Shown in pieces: positions 1 to 11,930 of a stretch of DNA of 64,000 nucleotides; within the stretch, counting starts at the first letter, position 1, and every line of letters starts with the position of its first letter. The position numbers and the translations under genes were made by a program. The stretch comes from Penelope pileata (lineage: Eukaryota > Chordata > Aves > Galliformes > Cracidae), in NCBI GenBank assembly GCA_013396635.1, contig WBMW01003834.1, positions 162,258 to 226,257 of the forward strand, given 5' to 3'. The notes below the pieces were generated by a model. The model saw only the letters and a program-made list of their open reading frames with translations, did not search any database and was not told the origin of the DNA.

Positions 1-1834
1 TTATTTATGAGCAGGAACACATCACAGTGACATGGTATCACGATGCATTTGCATTTTAATGCAGTAACATATGGCTGCTTCCCAAGAACCTACCAAACTG
101 GTTATACATGGTAGCAATGTGATTTTTTTTTTATCGCAGGAAAAGAATGAGAAGACATCAACACAAACATGCTCTAGTCTGGGAATGCTGAGTAAATTAC
201 CATCTCCCACATCACCAAAATAAAACCCACAAAAAACCACTGGTTTGCATTAGCTTATATAACAGAAGTGTTTTAAATTCTCTATTACCCAGCACAAAAA
301 AGTAGTGTGACAGAGGGTTATATAAATCTATAGGTAGACAAATATAAGTGCCTGCAAAGCCAAATCTTGGTTTGTTATCTGTGAGGGTATGAAACAAACG
401 CCTATATACTCACAGTCAGGGGGCAGACAGAGAAAGACCCTGATCATGTCTTTATAGCTCTTCAGATTTCTGACCAATATCCACGTTATTTCATTCACAG
501 GACTCTTCTAAGGACTAGCTTCATTGCATCTCTCCAATTTTAAGCAGGTCCGAGAGTTGTAAAAGCTTTGTACCTTTTACTGACCTTTAAATCTTTAACT
601 TTACACCCGGCTCCCCAGATTAAGTTCCTCAGTGTCCTTGCTTTGGAAACTGAAAAACATGCCACTGGCAGAAGTGAGAGAGAACAAATACCAAAACCAT
701 GAAGCATCACAAGAAATGACAGCCATGCTACAGGAACACACTGTTCATGTAGAAAATCTGTTTCTCTGTACATACTTTCACCACTATGTACCCCAGAAAC
801 AGAGCTCTTTTTATGCAAAACAACAGTCACATGTCTTTATTACAGGAGGCTGCGGACATAGCACAAAGGGTTAGGTTTTTGCATAAAACAAGGCACGTAT
901 TTATCACAAGTTAGCTGCTTGTCTGAGCTATACGGTTGCTCATTTCTATTTCTAGGTAAATGCAACCCATTAAGTTCAAGGGCTAGTCAACATAAATGTT
1001 TTACTTTCCATGCTGCCAGATGTATGCACACAGGCAGTTTCTGTCCAGTAAGTTTACACTCTAGTAACATTTCATTTGTGCTTGTGCTGATAGGATGCTT
1101 CCATTGAGTTAACAGTCATAGGTGTTTACAAAGAGTGTGTTTATGATGTTATGAGTATTAACAAATCTTATCCTCAAGCTACAGTGCATTCCAGCCACAG
1201 TAGTACACACTGGCTTCTGTATTTCATGTGATATGCGAGATACAATGTTACAGAAACTCAAATCCAGGGCTTTTTATGAAGTGGAGGATACTTTAATTAA
1301 TATAGTTAAAACTATTTGTTTTGTAAGTTGAGGTGCTATGGTTCAAAGAAAAGGGCCTGAGCAAAACTAGTTAAACCAGTTCAGGAAAAGTCCAGGAAGT
1401 TATTTTCAGCTGCGTATTAGAACTAGTTGAAGTACTAAAAGATATCTCCGGATTCATACCAGAGCAAAATCCTCATGAGAGGAAACTGTTACAATTTTAC
1501 TATGCAAAGATGTAATGCTGAATTTGGTTAAGTGCTGCTTTTGTATTTTACTAATCAATCAGCTTGCTAAGTATACCTATTTAGCATTCTGAGTGGTTTT
1601 GTTTAACTTAATCCTGAATGTATTTAACACATAAAAGATGTAGGTGTACAAACTTGATGGGTAACTTCAAATACATTGTTAGCAGTTGAATGTACTGTGC
1701 TATCTTCTGTATGTTTTCTGTGCTAACGTGGCTAATGTTTTCCCTGCTGTACATTTGCCATGCTAATGTGCTAGTTCTTTGTTTTTCAGTGGTAACTTTT
1801 AGGATTACAAGGTGTATTTGGTACAGATAATTAA
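1..1834. other. Intergenic DNA, no gene seen
   Basis: AT-rich sequence with no convincing gene. The open frames here are under 100 codons and show no recognisable domain, no favourable splice context and no cross-frame agreement. I see no transposon I can name. Confidence 0.6.
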
Positions 1835-2625
1835 ATTAGTAAATGACAGAATTGAAGGGACCTCTGGAGATCATCTAGTCTAACCGCCTCAGCTATGTCC
1901 AAGTGGGTTTTTAGTATCCAATGACTCTACACCCTCCCTAGGCAACCTGTACCAGTTTGACCGCCTCTGCATTAAAAATATATATTTATTTTTTCTTAAA
2001 TGGAATCCCCTGTGTTTCAGTTTGTGCCCATTGCCTCTCGTTCTGTCACTGGACATCACTGAGAAGAGGCTGGCTCAATCTTCTTCACGACGTGTACATA
2101 TTGATGAAATAGCCTCTAAGCCTTGTCTTCTCCAGGCTGAACAGTTGCAGCTCCCTCAGCCTCTCCTCGTGTGACAGATGCTCCCATCGCTTCGCTGCCT
2201 TCGTGCCTCTTTGCTGGAATCATTCCAGAATGTCTCTCTTGTACTGTGACCCCAAAAGTGTCTCACTAGTGCTGAGTAGAGGGAGATGATCAAGCTGGCA
2301 ATGCTCTCATTATTGCAGTCCAGGAGGTTGCTGGCCTTTGCTGTGAGGGCATTTTGCTGGCTCATGGTCAACTTGCTGTCCACCAGGCTCTCCAGTGCCT
2401 TTTTTGCAAAGCTGCTTTCCACTCAATTGCTGCCACCAGTATGGGTGCATTATGTTCTTCCTCCCCAAGTGCAGGGCTTTGCTTTTTTGTTTGTTTAACT
2501 TCATAACATTCATGTGGGACCATTTCTCCAGCTTTCCAAAGTTCCTCTGAATGGCAGTGAACCTCCCTGGTTTCTTCTACACTCCTTTCTATTTAGTACC
2601 ATCTGCCAAACTGCACTTTTACAGA
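1835..2625 (-). mobile_element. CR1 LINE 3' fragment (CR1-X/Y type)
   Basis: Read on the minus strand this is the 3' part of a CR1 non-LTR retrotransposon, 5'-truncated like most CR1 copies. On the plus strand it opens with the antisense 3' tail (GGGACCTCTGGAGATCATCT near 1858). It then passes the antisense phrases TTCTCCAGGCTGAACAG (about 2128) and GCTGGCTCATGGTCAACTTG (about 2357), and fades around CTCTGAATGGCAG (about 2545). These phrases are typical of avian CR1 consensus sequences as I recall them. Short ORFs on both strands here are debris. The right boundary is approximate because divergence rises. Confidence 0.88.
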
Positions 2626-2689
2626 AAACCACGTTGTATAATCCTTCTCACAAATCAAGCTTTCTTGCTTGCATCACTCTTGTTACAAG

Positions 2690-3430
2690 ACGGCTCCAGA
2701 TTTTCCTTCCTCTGATGGTTAGGAACCTCATTCTAATTTCTAAACAAAATACATTCATGAACACGTTATGCCCCTTATTTCTTCAAGTGTATACATATTT
2801 GTTTTATCTTAAATCTCTTTTCATCCTAGTTAATATTCATTCTCAGTTGAATTCATAAAGAATAATCATTTGACAACAGCCAATGCTTTGATAGGTTAAA
2901 TAAGTTATTTTGGTCTTCTGTCATGAAAGAAGCTTTCAACCTGCCTAGTCATTCTTGTAGTGCTTTTCTGTACTTTTTCTGTCCTGATTTCATTCTTCTT
3001 TAGCCCAGTGGCTATGAAAACATACAGCCATCAAAGCAACACGTAACTTTGCACTGATGAGTGGTACTTTCTTGCCTCTACTGGAAATGTTTCTCCTAGG
3101 TTGTTTTTCTCATCGTTGCATGAAATCACATATGTATACACATGTACTTTTTCTGGGTAGTTTTCCAGCAAACAAGCCTCCAGCATGTAGCAGCCTCATG
3201 ATAACAGACTCAGTTCACTGACTGGCACTCAGTACTATTAAATTGCATTCAATTTTCTTTTGCTTCAGTCTTCAGGAGGACCTAGATATTCTAGAAATGT
3301 ACTCTTGATATTGTCCACTTTGGCTATCTCTTTCAGCTTTCTGATTCCACACACATTATTGACTATATCTTCCCTTTTTGTATTGAAGCCATTAATAAAG
3401 ACATAATATATTGTACTATCAAAATGGACC
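2690..3430 (-). mobile_element. Ancient, diverged CR1-like LINE fragment
   Basis: A second, older CR1 copy seems to follow the first. Antisense landmarks are GATGGTTAGGAACCTCATTC (about 2715), GTGCTTTTCTGTACTTTTTC (about 2960), CTCTACTGGAAATG (about 3077) and CATTAATAAAGACATAA (about 3390). Their order resembles old amniote CR1 families, such as those common in turtles. Identity is clearly low and indels are many. This assignment rests on landmark order from memory, and the edges are soft. Confidence 0.5.
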
Positions 3431-4589
3431 TTAAAGAAATTTGATCAGTAACTTCTGCTTCCACTTGTGTACTTACTTAGCACTTAGGGGATGCTGACGT
3501 ATAGGTTGTAGTCATTACGTGTGATTTCTTCACCTAAAAATCAAGCTGCAATGGCATATTTCCTTTGCATCACCTTGTGCAAAATTAAAAAAAAAAGAAA
3601 AAAGAAAAAGGGGGAAAAAAAGCATCCACTGAAAAACTAGATACACTATCATCATAAAAATACTGACAGGTTGGTCTTTCACAGGGCATTGCTCTGTCTT
3701 TCAGGCCTTAAGCTGCTCAGCTATCAGCTATGGCTGATACTTATCTTTTCCTGCATGACTACACACAAACATCATTGCATTCTTACTGCTTCACTTAAAA
3801 ACAGAAGTACCTGTCCTGAGATCCAAAGTATGAAACAATTTCTTTGGAGAACATCTCAGAAAATCTCTTTATTTTGAAGGAAAAAAAAAATCTGATTAAA
3901 ACACTTTTATCTGTACTGGGTACTATGCTGAGTCTTGTCAGCTTGACATTAATGACATTTGTGTTTGCTATTTTTTCTTTCTCTTGAAATTATCTGATGT
4001 AATTGCCTTTTGGAATGGCTGATATCTATGAGGAGCACCATAGGGTGAACTGATCCTTTAAGAGGAAGGACAGAGGCTTAGTTACAGTCATGTGAGACTT
4101 AGGTCATCACACTATTTAAGAATGCGGCTATGTGGATCATAGGACTAAAATAAAACTTTTCAGTCAAGAACAGATTTTGTATAGGAGAAGCCTGTTGAAA
4201 GGTACCAGATATTAAAGACATGAAAGTTATTGCTCAATTAGAAGCAGCAAACTGTCTGAAAATAGCTGGAAGATAGGCAGCATAGTTATATACATAGGAT
4301 TAGAGGGAGACTAACGGGCTCATGGTTCTGGTGCCCAGCTATCAGAGGCACTGAGTCAGAAAAGTCCCTTTGCAAAATGATTGTGTTCCATTTGTAACAC
4401 AGCTTCTTTGCTTCTTTTATCCTTCTTTTAATTGTCCTTTAATTTCCAGTCTAAACATATTTATCAATGTATACCTATGTTTCTCTGCCAGCACTTGCCT
4501 TTTGATTCAACAGTTCCATTTCCACAGTGACACATACGTAGAGAACAATTATAACCCATTTCAGCTTTCATTGTATTGGTCTAGAATAG
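3431..4589. other. Intergenic DNA with an A-rich tract
   Basis: No gene seen. A purine-rich low-complexity tract lies at 3581-3621 (runs of A broken by G). The remainder is AT-rich unique-looking sequence. Confidence 0.55.
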
Positions 4590-5010
4590 CCACATTCTGA
4601 TAACTTTCTCTTCTACAGATTCTCCTTCTTATATATTCTGGGAGACCTTCTACACATCTTTTCCAGATTCAATGCATAATGTTATATAATATTCCAGATG
4701 AAGTTTCACTGAGATCTGAAGTGGAAATATTTTCATAACTCTAATGAAAACAGATCTCTTGATGGCAGCTTGGGCTTATATTTCTTTTTCTCGTAACTAC
4801 CTCATGTCAGCAGTTCACAAAAATTGTGACTTTGTTAAGTACATTCTAGTTTCCTCTTCTGATATTTAAAACTGTTGAGGTTCTAGCACATAACATTGCT
4901 ATTTGTTCCCAAGCACAAAACTAGACATTTCTGTCTAAATGAAATTTCTTCTCATTTTTATTTCTCCAGGCTATAGGCTCTTTCAGTGTTAATTCAAACT
5001 GGTAATCATT
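4590..5010 (-). mobile_element. Possible ancient CR1-like LINE fragment
   Basis: Antisense landmarks of an old CR1 3' region appear in order: ATATTCCAGATGAAGTTTCA (about 4689), GATGGCAGCTTGGGC (about 4760) and a stretch near 4910-4975 (CCAAGCACAAAACTAGACAT, then ATTTCTCCAGGCT). Similarity is patchy, so this could be another old LINE family of the same clade. Confidence 0.4.
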
Positions 5011-5964
5011 CATTACTCGTGCTGATGAGGTGTCTTCACTTTATTACTGAATTTCATTAGCATGTATTCACATGTCAACATTACTTGCTGCCATTTTTCG
5101 TCAGCTCATTTCATGCTTCACTTTTCCTCATTTTAACTTTATTTTTATATTAACTCATTTTTCCATATCTGAATGCTGAAATACGCTTACTTATTTTGCT
5201 TAGTAATTACATAAAATACCCTAAGATTTGCTACCTTTGCATTCATGTTCTGTTCCTGCATCTATTTCCATTTTAGTTACATTTTTCTTGCATAAGCTTC
5301 TTCAAGGATTGACTACACACAACAAAATCTAGTTCACACAAACAAGGACAGTCACTTATCTATCTCTATAATTACAGAAGTTACACAAGCTTCTGTCATA
5401 TTGTTCACAATGATTACTTCATAATTTTTGCTGTTGTTCTATTATACAGTTTAATGGTATCCTGTATTATAAGCAGAACATCTTCCCTCAGTGGTATTAT
5501 CTCCAAAAACTTTTCTTTTTAGCTTAGTGTCTGTTTCAAATTTTATAAGTTCAAAATAATTCATATATTTCCCTACTATGGTCAAAGTCAGACATTCATG
5601 CTTTCACTCATGAAATAAAACTGTATCACTTCATGAGTCATACTATCACTGTTTCAGAAGTTTGCAGCTTGTTGGTGTTTATTGGATCTTTATCCTTTGT
5701 TTGATAATGTTGTATTATATTCATTGTAGCTTGGCATAACAGGCAGATCAGAAGACTGAAGTAATCAGTGCTCACTAAACAGTTTCCAATGGATTTGCAT
5801 TCTTGAATTCTTGTGTCAAAATCTTAATCACGTGCAGGGAAAAGGTCTAGCTACCTACTTCATTATGGAGTAGATAAATACAATGATGGAAAATATATGA
5901 TCTCATCATATTCTACAGTTTCCTCATGATAGGAGTTAGGGGGGAGTGTCATTGATCTCTCTGG
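5011..5964. other. Intergenic DNA, no gene seen
   Basis: AT-rich sequence without a credible ORF or nameable repeat. Confidence 0.55.
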
Positions 5965-6218
5965 TTACTGGGTATAGGACCCAATGGGAAGTTCAGGATG
6001 GGTATTAGGACAAGTTCTTCACCAGAGGGTGGGCAGGCATTGGAACAGTCTCCCCAGGGAATTGGTCACAGCATCAAGCTGGCAGAGTTCAAGAAGCTTT
6101 TGGACAATGCTGTCAGACAAAGAGTTTGGATTTTGGGTGATCCTGTGTGGAGCCAGGAGCTGGACTCAATGATCCTTGTGGGTCCCTTTCAACTCAGGAT
6201 ATTCTCTGATTCCATTAC
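5965..6218 (+). mobile_element. CR1 LINE 3' end
   Basis: Sense-strand 3' terminus of a CR1 element. Landmarks are GCATTGGAACAGTCTCCCCA (about 6038), GAGTTCAAGAAGC (about 6086) and the typical end, GACTCAATGATCCTTGTGG then CCCTTTCAACTCAGGATATT (6164-6204), closing with a GATTCC-type tail. The copy is 5'-truncated to about 250 bp. Two overlapping ORFs of 62 and 75 codons fall inside it and are not genes. Confidence 0.85.
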
Positions 6219-6389
6219 TCCATGAAAATGGTTTGATGCCTAGTCAATACAGAGCAAAAGTTTTCCTCATTCTTGGGCCTTCATCGTTGTCTTTTGAGTT
6301 CTAAAGATGTTTAATAAACTCTTGTCCCATAACCCGTTCTGATGAACTCTCCTTTGACCAGTTAAGCTGGAAAAATTGTTTCAAATATA

Positions 6390-6954
6390 CAGGCCACTCC
6401 AAAAGTAATCTCTCCTATTTATTTCCATGGAAACTACAACAGATACAAAGAGCACAGTAACACTATTTGATAGAGAAAATTCTCAGCTATAAACCACTAT
6501 TTTTCAACGTAGTCACCACCATTAGCTATGTATTTTTGCCAGCGATGAAAGAAAGCCTGAATGCCACACTCGTAAAAATCTGCAATAGCAGAGGTGGCCT
6601 GCTGTTGCTGTCGCCACTGCTGAAATGCACCACCCACTGCCTCACGGTGCTCACATCCACTCTAAAATCCACTCATCCCCTAACATCCATAAATGTTCAG
6701 CAAGCGTTCATGATGCCAATGGGTGCCATTTTTTCCACACAGAGGAAATCAGTTACATCCCTTTGCTTCACCCACACTTCCATGTCAGATGCCATTTTGT
6801 CAGAGTGCCCTTCTGCCATCTGTCGCAAGGCAACAACATGTAACGGAACATTGTTGGGAAGGTTCAACCTCTACTGCCATCCCAACAACATCTGTCTCTG
6901 ATGTCATGGGCTAATGTAATAGAATAGGAGGCGCTGCTTTCAGAGCAGGCCTCG
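6390..6954 (-). mobile_element. Non-autonomous mariner (Galluhop-type), copy 1
   Basis: A Tc1/mariner DNA transposon relic of about 565 bp. The ends are imperfect inverted repeats (ACTCCAAAAGTAATC and CTCCTATT at the left; AATAGGAGGC and TTTCAGAGCAGG at the right), flanked by TA at 6388-6389 and 6955-6956, the expected target duplication. On the minus strand, remnants of the transposase N-terminal helix-turn-helix region (VSTVRQWVVHFSSGDS, about 6620-6665) are followed almost directly by the C-terminal tail (FHRWQKYIANGGDYVEK then stop, about 6500-6553). The whole catalytic DDD domain is missing, so the element cannot move itself. The 144-codon plus-strand ORF at 6467 is antisense to it and not a gene. 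The family name is from memory of chicken repeats. Confidence 0.88.
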
Positions 6955-6956
6955 TA

Positions 6957-9900
6957 TTCCCACTATTTCAGCTAAGACTACAGGGTCTCATCTTTCACGT
7001 AGATCTTTGCAGAACATAGCTGTGTTTTTCTGGTAAAAATACATATTTGGCTTAACAGAACAGGATAAGTGTACATACAGTCTGAGACAGCAGGATTTAT
7101 ACTAGGAGAATCATTTTGGAAAATGAGAGGCTGGACACTAGTGCTGTGATTGACTTTTCAGACAGGAGAGGAAGAGAAAGGTGTATAGAAAAACTATTGT
7201 ACGTGAAAATGAAGAATCATAACACTGCATATGGAAAACTCCCTCTTTTTTGAGTATGAATCCTTGACTGGGATAAGGAAAAATAAGCGTCTTACCTCAT
7301 AGTTGCACTGTCAGCACTCATGTGATGTAGTCATGCTCCTTAGCAAAGATTTGTTACTCTTCAAAGTTTTCAGACCAGGAAAATACATAGAGCCCTAGAT
7401 AAACCATAAGAACAGCTTCAGATTTATGACAAAGCACAACTTTAACAGGTAAATGAGAGCATCATTCCTGCTGAAGATCCCAGGTTGTTACACACATTGA
7501 AGTATAGACAAATGCAAATTCTACCTTAGGAAATCATATCATGATGAAACAAATGTTTTGTTCAAAAGCAGTTCCTGTTGCTACTGTGAAATAGTTATTC
7601 TGCTTGCATTCCTGGCCACAGCCTGGAAACTATACCTAAATGATATAGCATGCAGCAGATACAGCAGGACAAAGATGAAAGGATCAGTCTGGGGTATGCT
7701 CATCTTCTGGTGCTTAGGCATGGTCCCAGTACCCATTCTGAGGTTTCTGACTTTCTTTCCACTTGCCTAAGACCAACTCTAAAATCCCATGTGAGTCATT
7801 GAGTGGTATGACTTGGAATGCGATCAGAAACTAAAAATTAGAAAAATAGTGGCAGTGATAGGAGATCACATTCAGAAACGGAAAGTTTCTGTAATTAACT
7901 AATTTAATCATATAGAACCACAAGTCAGCAATAGCAAAAAAAGATAGAGAGGGCTCACAAACACTAACTGTAAAATTAGTATTCACAATTAATTCACCTA
8001 TGAAATATTCTTTTTTTTTTTGTCAGTTGTACAGACCAGAGATCATATATGGTTTAGGATGGTACTGTAATTCCAATAGAATATTTCACACTGATTTGCA
8101 GCCACTGTCACGATGCCATGTGCAGTGTCCAGATAACTTGTTTATGACATGTAAATAGCAATGGAAGACAGAAGATGAATATTGAATATCAAGGAGAGCA
8201 CCCTTTGTTTCTTATACTCCATTTCCTCAAGTATCTACTACTGGTCATACTTTGGATAACACTAAGACAATATTGGCTCAGTTTTGCAGTTATTATCTTC
8301 GTTAACATCCACTGAGTAAATTTATAGATGTTGAGCAGTCTAATCTAAATTTATAGAGCACAGTTGTGAGATGCCACTGACACTAAGACACCTCTGTTAA
8401 GACCAATTTCTCATCAAATAATGAACTATATGGATTCTAATAGCAAAAAAATTAGTCAGTTGAGCATACTAGAGAGCTTCATGTTAACATTTGCCAAATT
8501 AGACCACAGGATTATATTCTCTGTAACGTGCTAAACATAAACTTCCCCCATGTATTGTTGTAATACTTGCAACCATGAAATCATACCTATTTAAGACACC
8601 CAAATTCATATTTTATGCTTTAATTTTTAATCGTAGCTGTAATATTGCTATAATATTTCTGAAATCTGCAACAGGACTTAACTCTTACAGCAGGGTTACA
8701 AGGTTCCCAAGGACCTAGCCTTTCTTTGCAGAACACTTTACAGAAATCTTGCCTGAGTAGAATTTAAGGATGTTGGAACTTCGTCATGAGTTTGTGGTCG
8801 TCCTATCATTCAGTCTTAAGCACAGAGCAGGATGTTCAGAAATCCCAGGCAGCCTAACAAACACACAGGGGTTACAGCACGTTCCAGAAGATTTTGATAT
8901 AATTTGCATATACTGTAGCAATGGTTTGCAAATGCACAGCAAATCCAGCAAGCTCAGAGCGTGTTGGAATGACAGGAAGTGTCTTGTTTGCCCATGAAGC
9001 ATATGTAAAAGTGGTCAACTGTAGCCTGTATGTGTCAGGCTCACTGTTTAAGTGCTAAACCAAAGGACACATACTCCTGTCCAGGCAGAGACACAGAAGC
9101 CTCATTCTAAGAATATTGGTCTAAATGCAATATTCAGTAGCTATGCAGGACTCAGAAGTAATTCTGAACTGAGACCTCATCTTGGAGAAATCTAAAGATA
9201 CAGTAATTAAGGATTAAGGTACCTACGCTGGTGTTGGCTGATCTGATTTCAGTCCTCACTCTGCTTGATTAATAACTTTAGCGTTCTTTCTCCCATGGTC
9301 CATGGGAGTGACCTTGACAGCAGCCTGCAATATGCCCTGTGTGTGAATCTTCTATGATCTCTTGTTCACCATTCCACTTTATACAATAAATTCTTCACAA
9401 CAGACATGTGGATTAGAAAATAGATCCCTCCTCCCAACCAGGATCCTCCTAAAGGAGGAAACAGACCCCACTCTCCTAAGGAGAGAAGTAACTATCTGTC
9501 TTTTTGGTTGTAAATTATTTCTGATCTTGTCAGGACTGTCTGTTAGGATTAGATTTGAACACGTTGTTTAGACAATCTGGGTTTCCAATTAGGAGCTGAA
9601 GCAGTCAGATGCCTAAAAAAATCAAACAAATTTGCAAACTATTCAAACTGATTTGGTAAACTTTGAGGGTCAAGCATAGAAGATATCAAACTGAGCATTT
9701 TTCTTCTGTGAGACGTTTTAATAGCTGCTTTTACTCCACAGTGGGCCAGGATCTCCTGTCTTTGTCCATAGCCTGGATCTGACTTTCAGGGTGTCAATGG
9801 AGTTGAAACTTTTTTTTCCTCCTGCTTTATGCAGGACAGGATTTTACCAAAACCATTATTGTATAAGATACTATTTTGTACTGAGTTTATTCTATACATT

Positions 9901-10092
9901 GGTTTCCTTGAAATCAAATTCACTGCATTTAGCTTAACTATTTCCACTAGCTAAGCACATTGACATTCTTTGGTATTTCATGGCAATGAAAACTGTAGCA
10001 CCAAGTTCCACAAATCTTGCCTGAAATACAGCAATCACCTTCTCTCCCCGTATTAGACAAGATGCTACAATTTCTTACAAACTCTTGGTATT
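6957..10092. other. Intergenic DNA, no gene seen
   Basis: No credible gene. Two small adjacent inverted repeats lie at 9444-9459 (TCCTCCT, AA, AGGAGGA) and 9471-9485 (CTCTCCT, A, AGGAGAG). Their significance is unknown. The rest looks like unique AT-rich DNA. Confidence 0.55.
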
Positions 10093-10215
10093 ATAGAACC
10101 ATTGGGGGGGAGGGGGAGGAGGGGGGAAAGCTTGCAAGAGACTTTATCTGGTCCAACCCCTGACTCAAAACAGAGCTATCTCCAAAGCTTGGTCAACTTC
10201 AAAACTAAATCCGCT
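10093..10215 (-). mobile_element. CR1 LINE 3'-end fragment
   Basis: Antisense CR1 tail. TTATAGAACCATTGG is followed by a G-rich expansion, then CTGGTCCAACCCCTGACTCA (10149-10168) and CAGAGCTATCTCCAAAGCTT (10171-10190), a close match to a common avian CR1 3' end read in reverse. The poly-G interruption at 10104-10126 is not part of the usual consensus. Confidence 0.78.
10104..10126 (+). repeat. G-rich tract inside a CR1 tail
   Basis: Twenty-three bases, all G apart from three single A interruptions. The G runs are long enough to form a G-quadruplex on the plus strand, and the tract is probably length-variable and prone to sequencing error. Confidence 0.7.
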
Positions 10216-11370
10216 CTGGCTGCAAACCTCACTCCTTCAATTACCCTAATTTATACTGACTTCAACTCTATTGCTTCTATAAATATCTGTGCATAAGAAA
10301 GGAGCTGTAGTTGTTTTGGAATTAACCTAGACACACTAGAAGCACAGAGCTTGAGTGTTTCATTTTGCTCTCTGCCTTAGTGTGGAGGCGGTGAGTTCTG
10401 CTGTGCACCTATGAACAAAGAATCATGTACAACCACAGCACTGCAGAGCTCTGTAATTTCCAAACCCTAAATTACAATGCAGGTAAGTGCACTCAGCAGT
10501 AATTTAGAGCAAAATACACTAAAGAGATCTTGAAATTAATCCTCAATTCAAGTATTACAAAATAAGTTAGCTCAGAGAAAAGGTTACCTTGGAAATCAAA
10601 CTACGTCAGGATAGAGCAACGCAGTTCTGGCACTCACTGATGATAGCAGGAGAAACTATGGGAGTGGCACGTGAAGACATTTTAGCGCTCCTGGACTCGG
10701 ATTAAATTTCATGTAATAACATGAAATGCCTCTGCTTGTCTGTTACATCATTTGTGGGGAAGATAAAGGATGCAGACAGTTCTCAAAGCATAACAACAGC
10801 ACTGACCCAGTAGGTTTTGTTTTTTTTTTAAATCAGGATCAGATGCTTGTCAGTGAATAAGGAAACTAGTAGTCAGCTATGCTTATAGCTACAGGAAGAT
10901 CAGTATCTATTTCTTCCCTTTAGAAATATCATTAAATGGAGCTGTGCCTTCAGCTGAAGGTGTGGGCAATCTCATGCTCTTCTTGTACTCCTCTCACACT
11001 CTGAGGCCTTTTTCCATTCTGAAACCCTACCCAATCAGCTAGGACTGTCTGCTAAAGACCTGCCTCTCCCCTACAGGAAGCAGGGCATAAAGAACCCTAA
11101 GCAAATTCCTAGCAAGCTAGCAAAAACATACGCCTCAGAAGCAAGCAGAGTAGAGACATTAGCTAAGGCTATAGCATATTATACACCACAGGGCAAAATG
11201 AAAAAGTCTTGTCTCTCATCACCCAGCTAATTAGCTTGAGTGCAGTGCTGTGAGGATGCAATGATACTGCTTCCAGTTCTGGGGTTAGTACTGGCAGATA
11301 GGTTATCTGATATCTTAGTGTAACAGAAAAAGTCCCGAACTCTTACTCAGCTACGCCATTGTCCTAACTG
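10216..11370. other. Intergenic DNA, no gene seen
   Basis: No gene recognised. A CCAAT-containing stretch near 11030 followed by GCATAAAGAACC near 11086 vaguely resembles promoter spacing in an LTR, but no LTR ends or target duplication can be shown. Confidence 0.45.
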
Positions 11371-11735
11371 GAGTTGGGAATTCTGCTGCACATGGTTTCC
11401 TGCTCCCTTCAGCTCCTTCTTTGTGCTGCTGCTTTAGCTTCCTTCTGCTTCTCTTTCATGCTGCTTTCTCTCATACCACTGCTGTTTCTTTCCAAGCTCC
11501 TGATCTGTCCCTGTGCTTCTCAATCTCAGCCTGCTGCCGCATCTTTCCAAACTCCTGATTTGTGTCTGGCTGGTTCTTATCTAGGCCTGGGGGGCAACCC
11601 CACCCCAGGCCCACTCCTTCTGGTTACAGGAGAGCACAGGTGTAAATAGTCTGCCTGTGCTCCCCAGGCCAACCACACCCCTTCACCAGGTGCTCAATCA
11701 TCAGTTCAAGCCCTGACCTAACAGTTCCCCTACAC
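11371..11735. repeat. Pyrimidine-rich block with internal imperfect duplication
   Basis: C/T-rich sequence in which TTTCCAAGCTCCTGATCTGT (about 11489) recurs some 55 bp later as TTTCCAAACTCCTGATTTGT (about 11544). The 3' part is unusually C-rich for the region (about 11580-11725). It could be part of an unidentified LTR or satellite-like repeat. The 91-codon ORF crossing it has no recognisable domain. Confidence 0.4.
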
Positions 11736-11799
11736 TTAATAATCTGGAATAGACAAGCATTGTATGTTTATGTATCAGGGATGCTGGTCCAATGATCTC

Positions 11800-11857
11800 C
11801 TTTCAGAATTTTATGAATTGCTGTAGCAAATGAGGGGTCGGACTCGATGATCTCTAG
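11800..11857 (+). mobile_element. CR1 3' tail cut off at an N
   Basis: GAGGGGTCGGACTCGATGAT, then CTCTAG (11833-11857), is the penultimate part of a CR1 3' end. The expected continuation (roughly AGGTCCCTTCCAA and the terminal repeats) is absent because the sequence meets an N at 11858. This suggests that real sequence is missing at this point. Confidence 0.65.
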
Positions 11858-11930
11858 NAGCTTCCTTCTGCTTCTCTTTCATGCTGCTCTCTCTCATACC
11901 ACTGCTGTTTCTTTCCAAGCTCCTGATCTN
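11858..11930. repeat. 71-bp duplicate bracketed by single Ns (probable assembly artefact)
   Basis: Single N bases occupy 11858 and 11930. The 71 bases between them match 11436-11506 with a single difference (C at 11889, T at 11466). The copied block starts and ends exactly at the Ns, and the CR1 tail to its left is cut short. A misplaced contig or gap patch explains this better than a genomic duplication. Confidence 0.8.

Noticed and set aside
6467..6901. 144-codon plus-strand ORF and two overlapping ORFs
   Set aside because: They are antisense to the mariner transposase remnants; the meaningful frame is on the minus strand.
10990..11735. Possible solitary LTR (CCAAT, TATA-like and C-rich segments)
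   Set aside because: No TG...CA ends, target-site duplication or recognisable family sequence could be demonstrated, and the right side meets a suspected assembly error.
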